A stretch of 8,898 bases of DNA from Gemmatimonadaceae bacterium (GTDB taxonomy: Bacteria > Latescibacterota > UBA2968 > UBA8231). Within the stretch, counting starts at the first letter, position 1. Every line of letters starts with the position of its first letter. A program made the position numbers and the translations under genes. The DNA is taken from the NCBI GenBank assembly GCA_002726335.1, contig PBSR01000212.1, positions 1 through 8,898 of the forward strand. The letters run 5' to 3'. Below the pieces are notes generated by a model. It worked only from the letters and a program-made list of their open reading frames with translations. It searched no databases and had not been told where the DNA came from. Positions 1-5,537 of the stretch are shown piece by piece.

Positions 1-759
1 GAGTTCGTCGATCTTCACCACGACCGTTTCTTCATGCGCACGGAGTTCAGTGCGCCGCGCTCGGAGTTCAGTGCGCCGGGAGATGATGTACCGGCCGGGC
101 TGATGGACGAGCTGCAGGCCGAAGTGCCGGATGCCGACCATCTCGAGTTGTGGCAGAGCGGGCGCCGCGATCTCGTTCTTCTCGCCACCTCGGAGGCGCA
201 CTGCCTGGGGGACCTGCTGTTGCGCTGTCACAGTGGCGACCTGGATGCCCGCGTGCGGGCCGTGGTCAGCAACCGGGCAAGCCTGCGGGACCTGGTGGAG
301 CGTTTCGACGTGCCTTTCCATTTAGTGCCGCACAAGGGGCGCAGCCGCGAGGACCAGGAGGCGGGCGTGCTCGACGCCGTGGCGCCCTACGAACCCGATT
401 ACCTGGTGCTGGCCAAGTACATGCGCATCCTGACTCCCGACTTCGTCTCGCGTTACCGTGGGCGCATGATCAACATCCATCACTCCTTTCTCCCCGCGTT
501 CGCCGGCGCCCGTCCCTATGCCCAGGCGTTTGATCGGGGGGTCAAGATCATCGGCGCCACGGCCCACTTCGTCACCGACGGTCTCGACGAGGGCCCCATC
601 ATCGCCCAGTCGACGCTGCCCGTCGACCATACTCACAACGCCGCCGACATGGCGCTGGCAGGTCGCGACGTGGAGAAGGTCGTCCTCGCCCGTGCCCTGC
701 GGCTCGTCTTCGAGGGCCGTGTCTTCGTTGCGGAGAACCGTACAGTCATTTTCGACTGA
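1..759 (+). CDS. purU: Formyltetrahydrofolate deformylase PurU (5'-truncated by window edge)
   Basis: PurU hydrolyses 10-formyl-THF to THF and formate in the cytoplasm, balancing the one-carbon pool and supplying formate for purine synthesis. The reading frame is open from base 1, and the residues before the first ATG (34) match the family segment FVD-x(5)-RFFMRTE, so the true start and most of the N-terminal ACT regulatory domain lie upstream. The formyltransferase-fold domain follows: GRRDLVLLATSEAHCLGDLL is the typical domain entry, then LAKYMRILTP, INIHHSFLPAF and GATAHFVTDGLDEGPII. The catalytic Asn-x-His and Asp of the PurN/PurU fold are visible: Asn is codon 472-474, His two codons later, and Asp lies in DEGPII. 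The C-terminal AGRDVEK...ENRTVIF is also typical of PurU and separates it from PurN. A 7-codon tandem duplication sits just after the ACT domain. The next gene begins 7 nt after the stop. Confidence 0.95.
   Translation, partial: EFVDLHHDRFFMRTEFSAPRSEFSAPGDDVPAGLMDELQAEVPDADHLELWQSGRRDLVLLATSEAHCLGDLLLRCHSGDLDARVRAVVSNRASLRDLVERFDVPFHLVPHKGRSREDQEAGVLDAVAPYEPDYLVLAKYMRILTPDFVSRYRGRMINIHHSFLPAFAGARPYAQAFDRGVKIIGATAHFVTDGLDEGPIIAQSTLPVDHTHNAADMALAGRDVEKVVLARALRLVFEGRVFVAENRTVIFD
41..82 (+). repeat. 21-bp tandem duplication inside purU
   Basis: Two adjacent 21-bp units (41-61 and 62-82) share an identical first 17 bases, CGGAGTTCAGTGCGCCG. The unit is seven codons long, so the frame is kept, and it encodes (T/S)EFSAP(R/G) twice in the linker between the ACT and catalytic domains. 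The linker is probably tolerant of length change. This looks like a recent slippage duplication. Confidence 0.85.
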
Positions 760-765
760 TTCACC

Positions 766-993
766 GTGCGCGACGTCACTCTCTATCTGATCGCCAACCC
801 GCTCATCGCCATCGGCACCGCCCTGCTCGGGCTGCTGTTCGTCTACAACATGATGCGGCGACAGGTACGGATCGCTGTCGGCATGTGGCTGGCCATCGTG
901 GCGGTGCTCTTTTATGTATTGGTGCAGGTCTCGGCCGAGACCGATGAACTGAGCGACATCGAGATGGTCGCGCCGCCGGGAGCTCAACAGTGA
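766..993 (+). CDS. Small two-helix membrane protein of unknown function
   Basis: I do not recognise a family for this 75-residue protein. Two hydrophobic stretches, about residues 6-28 and 35-56, would span the membrane. They are joined by a short basic turn (MMRRQVR, residues 29-35), which by the positive-inside rule puts the turn in the cytoplasm and both ends outside. The C-terminal tail (57-68) is acidic. The start is a GTG 7 nt after the purU stop with no clear Shine-Dalgarno, so translation may depend on coupling to purU. The stop overlaps the next gene's GTG start by 4 nt (GTGA, 990-993), a strong sign of co-translation with the HD-domain protein. The reading frame is supported by this tight packing and the coherent hydrophobic pattern. 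Function is unknown; anchoring or regulating the HD protein is only an inference. Confidence 0.7.
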   Translation: MRDVTLYLIANPLIAIGTALLGLLFVYNMMRRQVRIAVGMWLAIVAVLFYVLVQVSAETDELSDIEMVAPPGAQQ

Positions 994-2654
994 AGGCAGG
1001 CGGCACGATCCGCATGAGCACCGATCGGGTACGCCATGTGTTGAGCGAGATCTCCAGCAAGGATCTCGATATGCAGGTTTGCCCGGCGCAGGATGTCCCC
1101 GGCCCGGGAGGCGGCGTGTACATCACCAAGCAGACGCCGCTGACGCTGAAGCATCTGGAGTGGCTGGAAACCCGCAATCCTTCCCTCGACGGTGTGACCT
1201 ACGTGGACGTGCACTGGGTGCAGGGATCGCGTCAGGTGGACCCGCCGGCTGAGATTGACCGACCAGACACCGAAGAGCCCGCCGCTCAGGCGTTGGAGGA
1301 GCGGGCCCAGGTTCACGCCAAGCGGGTCGCCGGCGCCGCCCGCGAGGTGGCTGACCAGGCGGCAGGGATCTACCGCTCTCTGGGCAAGGCGGACTTTACT
1401 GTCGGCGACCTGCGCCGTACCGAGACCGACGCCAGCCTGCGGCAGTTCGAGCGCAGCTTCACCGAATTTCACGGCGCCGTGAAGAAGGCCCTCGACGAAT
1501 ACCTGCATGGCAACACGCTGGTGATGGACATGATTCTCCGCTTTCAGCTCGATAGAGAGACAGTCCGTCACGCCCTCAGCGTCGCCGCCTTCGCTACCGA
1601 GATGGCGACGCAGCTGGCTCTGCGTCAGGATGAGGACGAGGCCATGACAAGCTATTTCGGCGAGGCCACGGACGACGACATCCGCAACGAGCTGGGACTG
1701 TCCCACGAGGAGGCGGAGGTGCTCAGCGCCACCTATCCGGGCGGTCTGCGTATGAACCTGTTCCGTGAAGAGCTCGTGGAGGTCTTCCTCGGCGGGTTCA
1801 TGCACGACTGTGGACTCTGGATGGAGCCCTTCAACCTGCCCGAGGGACACGAGGTGAAGGGGGCCAAGCTGATCTCGGAGACCAGGGAGGTGGAGCGGTT
1901 CGCGCCGGCCCTGGCCAAGATCGTCCTGTTCCACTCCGATATCGTGCGCCTGGCGCGCAAGCATGGCCTGGTGAAGATCACCGACAGCCCCGACGATCCG
2001 ACGAGGATGAACTTCCGCCGGGAGTTCTACGACCAGCACGACGACGCAGCGGAGGCGGCGGAACTCTACTCGGGTAATGCTCACGCCGACGTGCTGAGTA
2101 CGGCCGACCTGCGCAAGGTTTTGCCCGTGGCCCTCGCCGAGTACTACATCAGCCACACCCGCGATGTCTATACCAAGTCCGAAGTGGAGGTGATCAACGA
2201 CCTGTCACAGCATGTGCGCGGCGGAGCCTTCCAGCGGTACATGGTGGTCCTGTGCAACTCCCGCGTCGAAGTGGTGGCGCCGCGACGTGCCCTCGTGCGG
2301 CTGGAGGGGCACTTGTCGGTGATGGTGGAGAAGGGCAAGGACTCGCGACGGGCCGTTCGCCTGGAGGTCGACGGCTTTGACGCCGGCAGCCTGCACCACG
2401 GCCGCGATCGCAACTCACCGCACCTGATCACCCTGTTTCTGGCCAGACGTGACGGCAGCCGGGAAAAGGCGGAGTATGTGAACCCCCGTGACGGCGCTCT
2501 GTGGGATCGTGCGGCCGGCATCGACAGCCGCATGTACATCGCCGGGGGGAGGCACAAGAACAACCTGTCCTGTAAGGTGACGGGATTCATGGGCGAGGAG
2601 GTCTACGCCCGCGTGCTGGGTGAATACGAGCAGGAATTCGAGCGACGCAACTAG
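990..2654 (+). CDS. HD-domain protein related to HD-GYP phosphodiesterases, degenerate
   Basis: This is a 554-residue, apparently soluble protein. GTG at 990 is favoured because GGGAG (978-982) lies 7 nt upstream and the start overlaps the previous stop; ATG 1014 is an alternative. Residues 25-75 resemble the short domain that often precedes HD-GYP modules (a GG-VYITKQTPLT-HLEWL pattern). Residues 84-130 are Ala/Glu/Arg-rich and probably helical. The metal-binding pattern is visible as His194 (RHALSVAAFATEMA), His272-Asp273 (GFMHDCGL), His287 with Lys290-Gly291 (GHEVKGAKLI) and His315 (LFHSDI). HTRDVYTKS near 389-397 resembles the later ADvyDALts segment of HD-GYP proteins. The GYP motif after the third histidine pair is missing, and about 78 residues rather than the usual 30 or so separate the first His from HD. 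The C-terminal 150 residues match nothing I know. Cyclic-di-GMP hydrolysis is therefore possible but unproven; another phosphohydrolase or a sensor role is as likely. Confidence 0.75.
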   Translation: MKAGGTIRMSTDRVRHVLSEISSKDLDMQVCPAQDVPGPGGGVYITKQTPLTLKHLEWLETRNPSLDGVTYVDVHWVQGSRQVDPPAEIDRPDTEEPAAQALEERAQVHAKRVAGAAREVADQAAGIYRSLGKADFTVGDLRRTETDASLRQFERSFTEFHGAVKKALDEYLHGNTLVMDMILRFQLDRETVRHALSVAAFATEMATQLALRQDEDEAMTSYFGEATDDDIRNELGLSHEEAEVLSATYPGGLRMNLFREELVEVFLGGFMHDCGLWMEPFNLPEGHEVKGAKLISETREVERFAPALAKIVLFHSDIVRLARKHGLVKITDSPDDPTRMNFRREFYDQHDDAAEAAELYSGNAHADVLSTADLRKVLPVALAEYYISHTRDVYTKSEVEVINDLSQHVRGGAFQRYMVVLCNSRVEVVAPRRALVRLEGHLSVMVEKGKDSRRAVRLEVDGFDAGSLHHGRDRNSPHLITLFLARRDGSREKAEYVNPRDGALWDRAAGIDSRMYIAGGRHKNNLSCKVTGFMGEEVYARVLGEYEQEFERRN

Positions 2655-2660
2655 TAGCAG

Positions 2661-2666
2661 AGGAGG
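2661..2666 (+). promoter_or_regulatory. Perfect Shine-Dalgarno deciding the start of the UxuA-like gene
   Basis: AGGAGG lies 6 nt before ATG 2673 but only 3 nt before the in-frame GTG at 2670. The spacing favours ATG 2673 as the real start. It is the strongest ribosome-binding site in the window, which suggests that this gene is translated more efficiently than its upstream neighbours. Confidence 0.8.
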
Positions 2667-2672
2667 ACCGTG

Positions 2673-3695
2673 ATGAGCCATCCGATGGACCACATCAAGC
2701 CGGGAATGAAGATCGCCGCGCAGATGTCGCCCGAAGCGACACAGCAGGACTTTGACTTCGTCCGACAGATGGGCGTGGAATACGCCGTCTGCTGGACGGA
2801 CGGCAGCAAATCCAGCGCCGACTACTACGCCAGCCGCCGCGAAGTGTTCGGTGAGAACGGGATCGAGATCTTCGGCTTCGGCAATTCGGACGTGCACAAC
2901 CAGGATGCCATCGTCCTGGGTCTGGCCAACCAGGACGACAAGATCGAGGAGTACAAGCGGCACATCGTCAACCTGGGCAAAGCCGGGATACCCTACACGA
3001 CGTACGCTCACATGGGCAACGGCATCTGGAGTACCGAACGTGAAGCAACCCGCGGCGGCTCATCGGCCCGTGGCTTCGATCTCGACAAGGCCACCGTAGG
3101 CCACTGGGGGGGGCGTGAATACGCCATGCCTCTGAGTCATGGCCGCGAATACTCCGAGAAGGAGCTGTGGACGCACTTCGAGCGCTGGGCGAAACAGGTG
3201 AAGCCCGTCGCCGAGGATGCCGGCGTGATGATCGGCATTCATCCCGACGATCCGCCCGTACCCAACCTGGGGGGAATACCGCGCTGCGTCTTCTCCAGTT
3301 TCGATGGCTACCAGAAGGCGATGGAGATCGCCGACAGCCCCAATATCGGTATCTGCTTCTGCGTCGGCTGCTGGCTGGAGGGAGGCGACCTGATGGGGAG
3401 GGACACGGTCTCCTCCATCGATCACTTCGGTGGCGACAAGATCTTCAAGGTCCATTTCCGCAACGTCGACCAGCCGCTGCCGCACTTCGTCGAGACCTTC
3501 ATCGACGACGGCTACCAGGACATGTACCTGGTGATGAAGGCCCTGCAGCGGGCTGACTTTCGCGGCGTGCTGATTCCCGATCACATCCCGCAGATGGGTG
3601 ATGACGGCCGCATCGGCACCGCGTACAGCATCGCTTACATGAAGGCCCTCGTGCACAGGGCCGAACAGGAGGTAGCTCTCGAGGCGAGCAACTGA
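2673..3695 (+). CDS. Mannonate dehydratase-like (UxuA family) TIM-barrel enzyme
   Basis: D-mannonate dehydratase converts D-mannonate to 2-keto-3-deoxy-D-gluconate in uronic-acid breakdown, in the cytoplasm, using Mn2+. This 340-residue protein has the family's landmarks in order: IEEYKRHIVNLGKAGI (91-106), the helix KELWTHFERWAKQVKPVAEDAG (163-184), IHPDDPP with His190, a metal-ligand cysteine region around CFCVGC (229-233), VHFRNV with His261, FIDDGYQDMYLVMKAL (277-291) and PDH with Asp303. His190, Cys230, His261 and Asp303 fit the known His/Cys/His/Asp metal set. It is somewhat shorter than typical UxuA (about 350-395 residues), and the last motif reads IPDHIPQ rather than RPDHG, so the true substrate may be another sugar acid. 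ATG 2673 is chosen over GTG 2670 because of the AGGAGG spacing. The PhyH-like gene follows after 2 nt, pointing to a shared pathway. Confidence 0.82.
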   Translation: MSHPMDHIKPGMKIAAQMSPEATQQDFDFVRQMGVEYAVCWTDGSKSSADYYASRREVFGENGIEIFGFGNSDVHNQDAIVLGLANQDDKIEEYKRHIVNLGKAGIPYTTYAHMGNGIWSTEREATRGGSSARGFDLDKATVGHWGGREYAMPLSHGREYSEKELWTHFERWAKQVKPVAEDAGVMIGIHPDDPPVPNLGGIPRCVFSSFDGYQKAMEIADSPNIGICFCVGCWLEGGDLMGRDTVSSIDHFGGDKIFKVHFRNVDQPLPHFVETFIDDGYQDMYLVMKALQRADFRGVLIPDHIPQMGDDGRIGTAYSIAYMKALVHRAEQEVALEASN

Positions 3696-3697
3696 CC

Positions 3698-4510
3698 ATG
3701 GGTGATACAACCCGGCTGGTGCAGCAGGTCCACGACCACGGCTACTGCATTCTGGAAGAGGTCATCCCTTCCGATCGCGTGGGCGGCGTGTGTGCTGATG
3801 TGCTTGGTGTCGATCCCGCCCACAATCGGGCGGATGCGCCAAGCAACCGCGGCGCTGTGTCAGGACTCATCAACCACACGCAGTCCTTTGCCCCGTACCT
3901 GGCCGACCCGCGCCTGCGGCCGCTGACGAGGGCACTGCTCGGCGAGCATGTCCGCGTCTCGTTCACCTCCACCATCATCAGCCTTCCTGGCGCACGACGA
4001 CTGAAGTGGCATGGCGACTGGCCATTCAACCAGGACAATGCCGGACACATTCCGGCGCCCTATCCGGATATGGTCGCGCACCTGACATCGATCTGGATGC
4101 TCACCGACTTCACCGAGGACAACGGCGCCACGCTGATCGTGCCGGGCAGTCATCGTCAGTCCAACAACCCCACCGGGCGCAACGGCGTGGACCCGCTGGC
4201 GCCACACCCGGACGAGACGCCGGTTACCGGACCGGCAGGCACGGTGATGGTGATGGACAGCCGTCTGTGGCATGCGACGCCGTCGAATGACAGCGACGAG
4301 ACGCGGGTGGGCCTGGCGATCCGCTGGGCCCCCTGGTGGCTGAATCTGGATGGTCTGATGCCGGGCTCGGACGAGCGCGCACGGCTGGTGGACGAGGTCG
4401 ATGGGGCGACGGACAACGAGGTGCCAACGGTGGAGCTGGAGATTTTCGAGGGGCTGCCGGCAGAAGTGAAACCCCTGTTCCGGCACTGGGTCGATCGGCG
4501 TCCCCGGTGA
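3698..4510 (+). CDS. Phytanoyl-CoA dioxygenase (PhyH) family Fe(II)/2-oxoglutarate oxygenase
   Basis: This is a 270-residue non-heme iron oxygenase of the PhyH fold, which uses O2 and 2-oxoglutarate to hydroxylate a small molecule. The iron triad is intact: His105-x-Asp107 in LKWHGDWPFNQD and the distal His192 in SRLWHATPSNDS. Arg203 in ETRVGLAIRW is the likely 2-oxoglutarate carboxylate anchor. The core strands SIWMLTDFTEDNGATLIVPGSHR (131-153) and GTVMVMDSRLWH are characteristic. Length is normal for bacterial members. The gene starts 2 nt after the UxuA-like stop; GAGG at 3681-3684 is too distant to be ideal, so translational coupling is likely. Family members act on very different substrates (fatty acyl-CoA, ectoine, natural products, halogenation targets), so the substrate cannot be read from the sequence. 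The neighbour suggests a sugar or sugar-acid derivative, but that is inference. Confidence 0.9.
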   Translation: MGDTTRLVQQVHDHGYCILEEVIPSDRVGGVCADVLGVDPAHNRADAPSNRGAVSGLINHTQSFAPYLADPRLRPLTRALLGEHVRVSFTSTIISLPGARRLKWHGDWPFNQDNAGHIPAPYPDMVAHLTSIWMLTDFTEDNGATLIVPGSHRQSNNPTGRNGVDPLAPHPDETPVTGPAGTVMVMDSRLWHATPSNDSDETRVGLAIRWAPWWLNLDGLMPGSDERARLVDEVDGATDNEVPTVELEIFEGLPAEVKPLFRHWVDRRPR

Positions 4511-4540
4511 TCCAGTGCCGAACGGTGATCCAACGCCGAC
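4505..4540 (+). repeat. Imperfect 18-bp tandem repeat across the PhyH stop codon
   Basis: Units 4505-4522 and 4523-4540 match at 15 of 18 positions, both starting CGGTGATCCA. The first unit carries the last Arg codon and the TGA stop of the oxygenase gene, and the second duplicates them just downstream. This is probably slippage, with no visible function. Confidence 0.6.
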
Positions 4541-4547
4541 CACTCGA

Positions 4548-4562
4548 CATGGCTTCGCCATG
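4548..4562 (+). repeat. Small inverted repeat after the plus-strand operon
   Basis: CATGGC and GCCATG form a 6-bp perfect stem around a TTC loop, 38 nt after the oxygenase stop. No T-run follows on the plus strand, so it is not a standard intrinsic terminator. It could stabilise the 3' end of the operon mRNA. Confidence 0.4.
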
Positions 4563-4604
4563 CCTGCGCTGATTCAAGACCTGTGGTTCAGCGTGAGAAT
4601 CGAG

Positions 4605-4642
4605 AAAAAAAGTCCCCGCCGAGCAGCAGCTACTCGGCGGGG
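4605..4642 (-). terminator. Rho-independent terminator for the HAD gene (minus strand)
   Basis: CCCCGCCGAG (4614-4623) and CTCGGCGGGG (4633-4642) form a perfect 10-bp GC-rich stem with a 9-nt loop. Read on the minus strand, the stem is followed after AC by seven T residues (the A-run 4605-4611 on the plus strand), the classic intrinsic-terminator layout. On the plus strand the hairpin is followed by AGCCCC and no T-run, so it should stop only transcription coming from the HAD gene, whose stop is about 155 nt upstream. Confidence 0.88.
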
Positions 4643-4797
4643 AGCCCCAAGAATCGAATCGCGTTGGTCCTGGCGACCCTCGTGATTCACTCTTGAGATC
4701 GGTCGACCTGGTACGAACTTGAGTTTTATTGTCTGATCTCGCTCAGGAGCGGACCCGGGAAATACGTCGTAATAGGTTGTTTTTGATGCAATTGGGG

Positions 4798-5439
4798 CTA
4801 TTTCCAGAGAATGCCGGGAAGTTCCTCATACCTCTCAAACACGATTTCGGCCCCCGCCTCGCTGAGCAGGTCCGCGGCGTGGCTGGAGGTGAAGCCGATG
4901 GGGCGCATGCCGGCGGCAGCTGCCCCCTGCAGGCCCGGGACCGAGTCCTCGATCACGGCGCAGTCGGCGGGGTCCACACCCAGTCGCTGAGCGGCGAGGA
5001 GGAACAGATCGGGCGCTGGTTTCCCCCGGTCCACCTCGGTGGCGGAGCAGAGAATGTCGAAGCAGCCATCGATCCCGGCCTGGGCCAGGGAGAAGCGGAT
5101 CTTTGCCAGGCGTCCTGACGAAGCCACCGCCATGGGCAGACCTTCCGAGTGGAAGCGGGAGAGCAACTCGGGAAGTCCCTCGAAGGACTCGGTGGCTCCC
5201 TCCGCCTGGCGGAAGTACTCCTGCTCGCGGTCCTCGAGGATATCGCCATCCAGGGTGCGGCCGGTACGCCGGGCCAGGTCCTCCAGCACGGCGCCGTCGG
5301 AGCGTCCGATAAAGGTCTCGATGTACTCGAGATCTACATCGATGCCGCGCCGCTGCAACACCGGCAGCCAGGCCGAACAACTGTGCTTTTCGCTATCCAC
5401 GAGAACGCCGTCACAATCCCAGATCAAGGCTCTTGTCAT
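4798..5439 (-). CDS. HAD-superfamily phosphatase/phosphoglucomutase-like hydrolase
   Basis: This is a cytoplasmic HAD-like enzyme of the beta-phosphoglucomutase/Gph/YieH type (213 residues), the usual length for the group. Counting from the ATG at 5439, motif I is WDCDGVLVDSE, with the nucleophile and acid/base aspartates at residues 8 and 10. Motif II is AVASSGR (about 104-110), motif III is the Lys in RGKPAPDLF (140), and motif IV is IEDSVPGLQGA with Glu164-Asp165. A helical cap domain lies between motifs I and II. Likely substrates are phosphorylated sugars or sugar acids (6-phosphogluconate, beta-glucose-1-phosphate, phosphoglycolate), but the cap does not tell which. A TTG at 5448 would add three residues; ATG is preferred, though neither has a clear Shine-Dalgarno. 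It is the only minus-strand gene, is divergent from serS, and ends in its own terminator. Confidence 0.9.
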   Translation of the reverse strand: MTRALIWDCDGVLVDSEKHSCSAWLPVLQRRGIDVDLEYIETFIGRSDGAVLEDLARRTGRTLDGDILEDREQEYFRQAEGATESFEGLPELLSRFHSEGLPMAVASSGRLAKIRFSLAQAGIDGCFDILCSATEVDRGKPAPDLFLLAAQRLGVDPADCAVIEDSVPGLQGAAAAGMRPIGFTSSHAADLLSEAGAEIVFERYEELPGILWK

Positions 5440-5537
5440 GGCGTGCAAGAAACATCGTTGCCATGATCGGCACCAACCGCGTTTTTCGTTGATACAGCGA
5501 AATCCTGTGATCCTCTCTCCATGATGGTTCCGCCGCT
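5440..5537. promoter_or_regulatory. Divergent intergenic spacer between HAD gene and serS
   Basis: These 98 nt must carry promoters for both the leftward HAD gene and the rightward serS-folD unit. I see a TTGATA (5489-5494) that could be a -35 box for serS, but no good -10 hexamer at the right distance. There is also no Shine-Dalgarno before serS and no T-box-like or other long leader structure: the spacer is too short for a T-box. The promoters are inferred from gene orientation only. Confidence 0.35.

Larger units (their letters stand above)
4511..4797. other. Intergenic region between convergent genes
   Basis: These 287 nt separate the plus-strand operon from the minus-strand HAD gene. 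They contain an 18-bp tandem repeat at the left edge, a small inverted repeat at 4548-4562, and the minus-strand terminator hairpin at 4605-4642. The remaining 155 nt (4643-4797) are more AT-rich towards the HAD stop and would form a long 3' untranslated region of the HAD mRNA. I found no convincing gene, tRNA or known RNA motif there on either strand. Confidence 0.7.

Noticed and set aside
322..987. Minus-strand open frame opposite purU and the small membrane gene
   Set aside because: It overlaps the strongly conserved purU catalytic domain and has a His/Asp/Arg-rich composition typical of antisense GC-rich frames.
984..2156. Long minus-strand open frame (390 residues) opposite the HD protein
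   Set aside because: It is the antisense shadow of a GC-rich gene with recognisable HD motifs. Its translation is low in complexity and lacks any motif or ribosome-binding site.
2670..2672. GTG at 2670 as the UxuA-like start
   Set aside because: It is only 3 nt from AGGAGG, whereas ATG 2673 has better spacing.
3106..3113. Run of eight G bases inside the UxuA-like gene as a possible frameshift or phase-variation site
   Set aside because: The frame continues through it with family motifs on both sides, and a Trp-Gly-Gly reading is natural; a single run is weak evidence.
4643..4700. GAATCGAATC stretch resembling a tRNA T-loop region
   Set aside because: No acceptor, D or anticodon stems can be paired around it on either strand.
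4726..4791. Tiny minus-strand frame (21 residues, TTG start) in the HAD 3' region
   Set aside because: No ribosome-binding site, a rare start codon, and no recognisable features; such frames are expected by chance.
4729..5118. Plus-strand open frame (129 residues) over the HAD gene end
   Set aside because: It lies antisense to conserved HAD motifs III and IV and has no coherent domain.
5440..5448. TTG at 5448 as the HAD start
   Set aside because: ATG at 5439 is three codons later, gives the normal N-terminus just before motif I, and the TTG has no ribosome-binding site.
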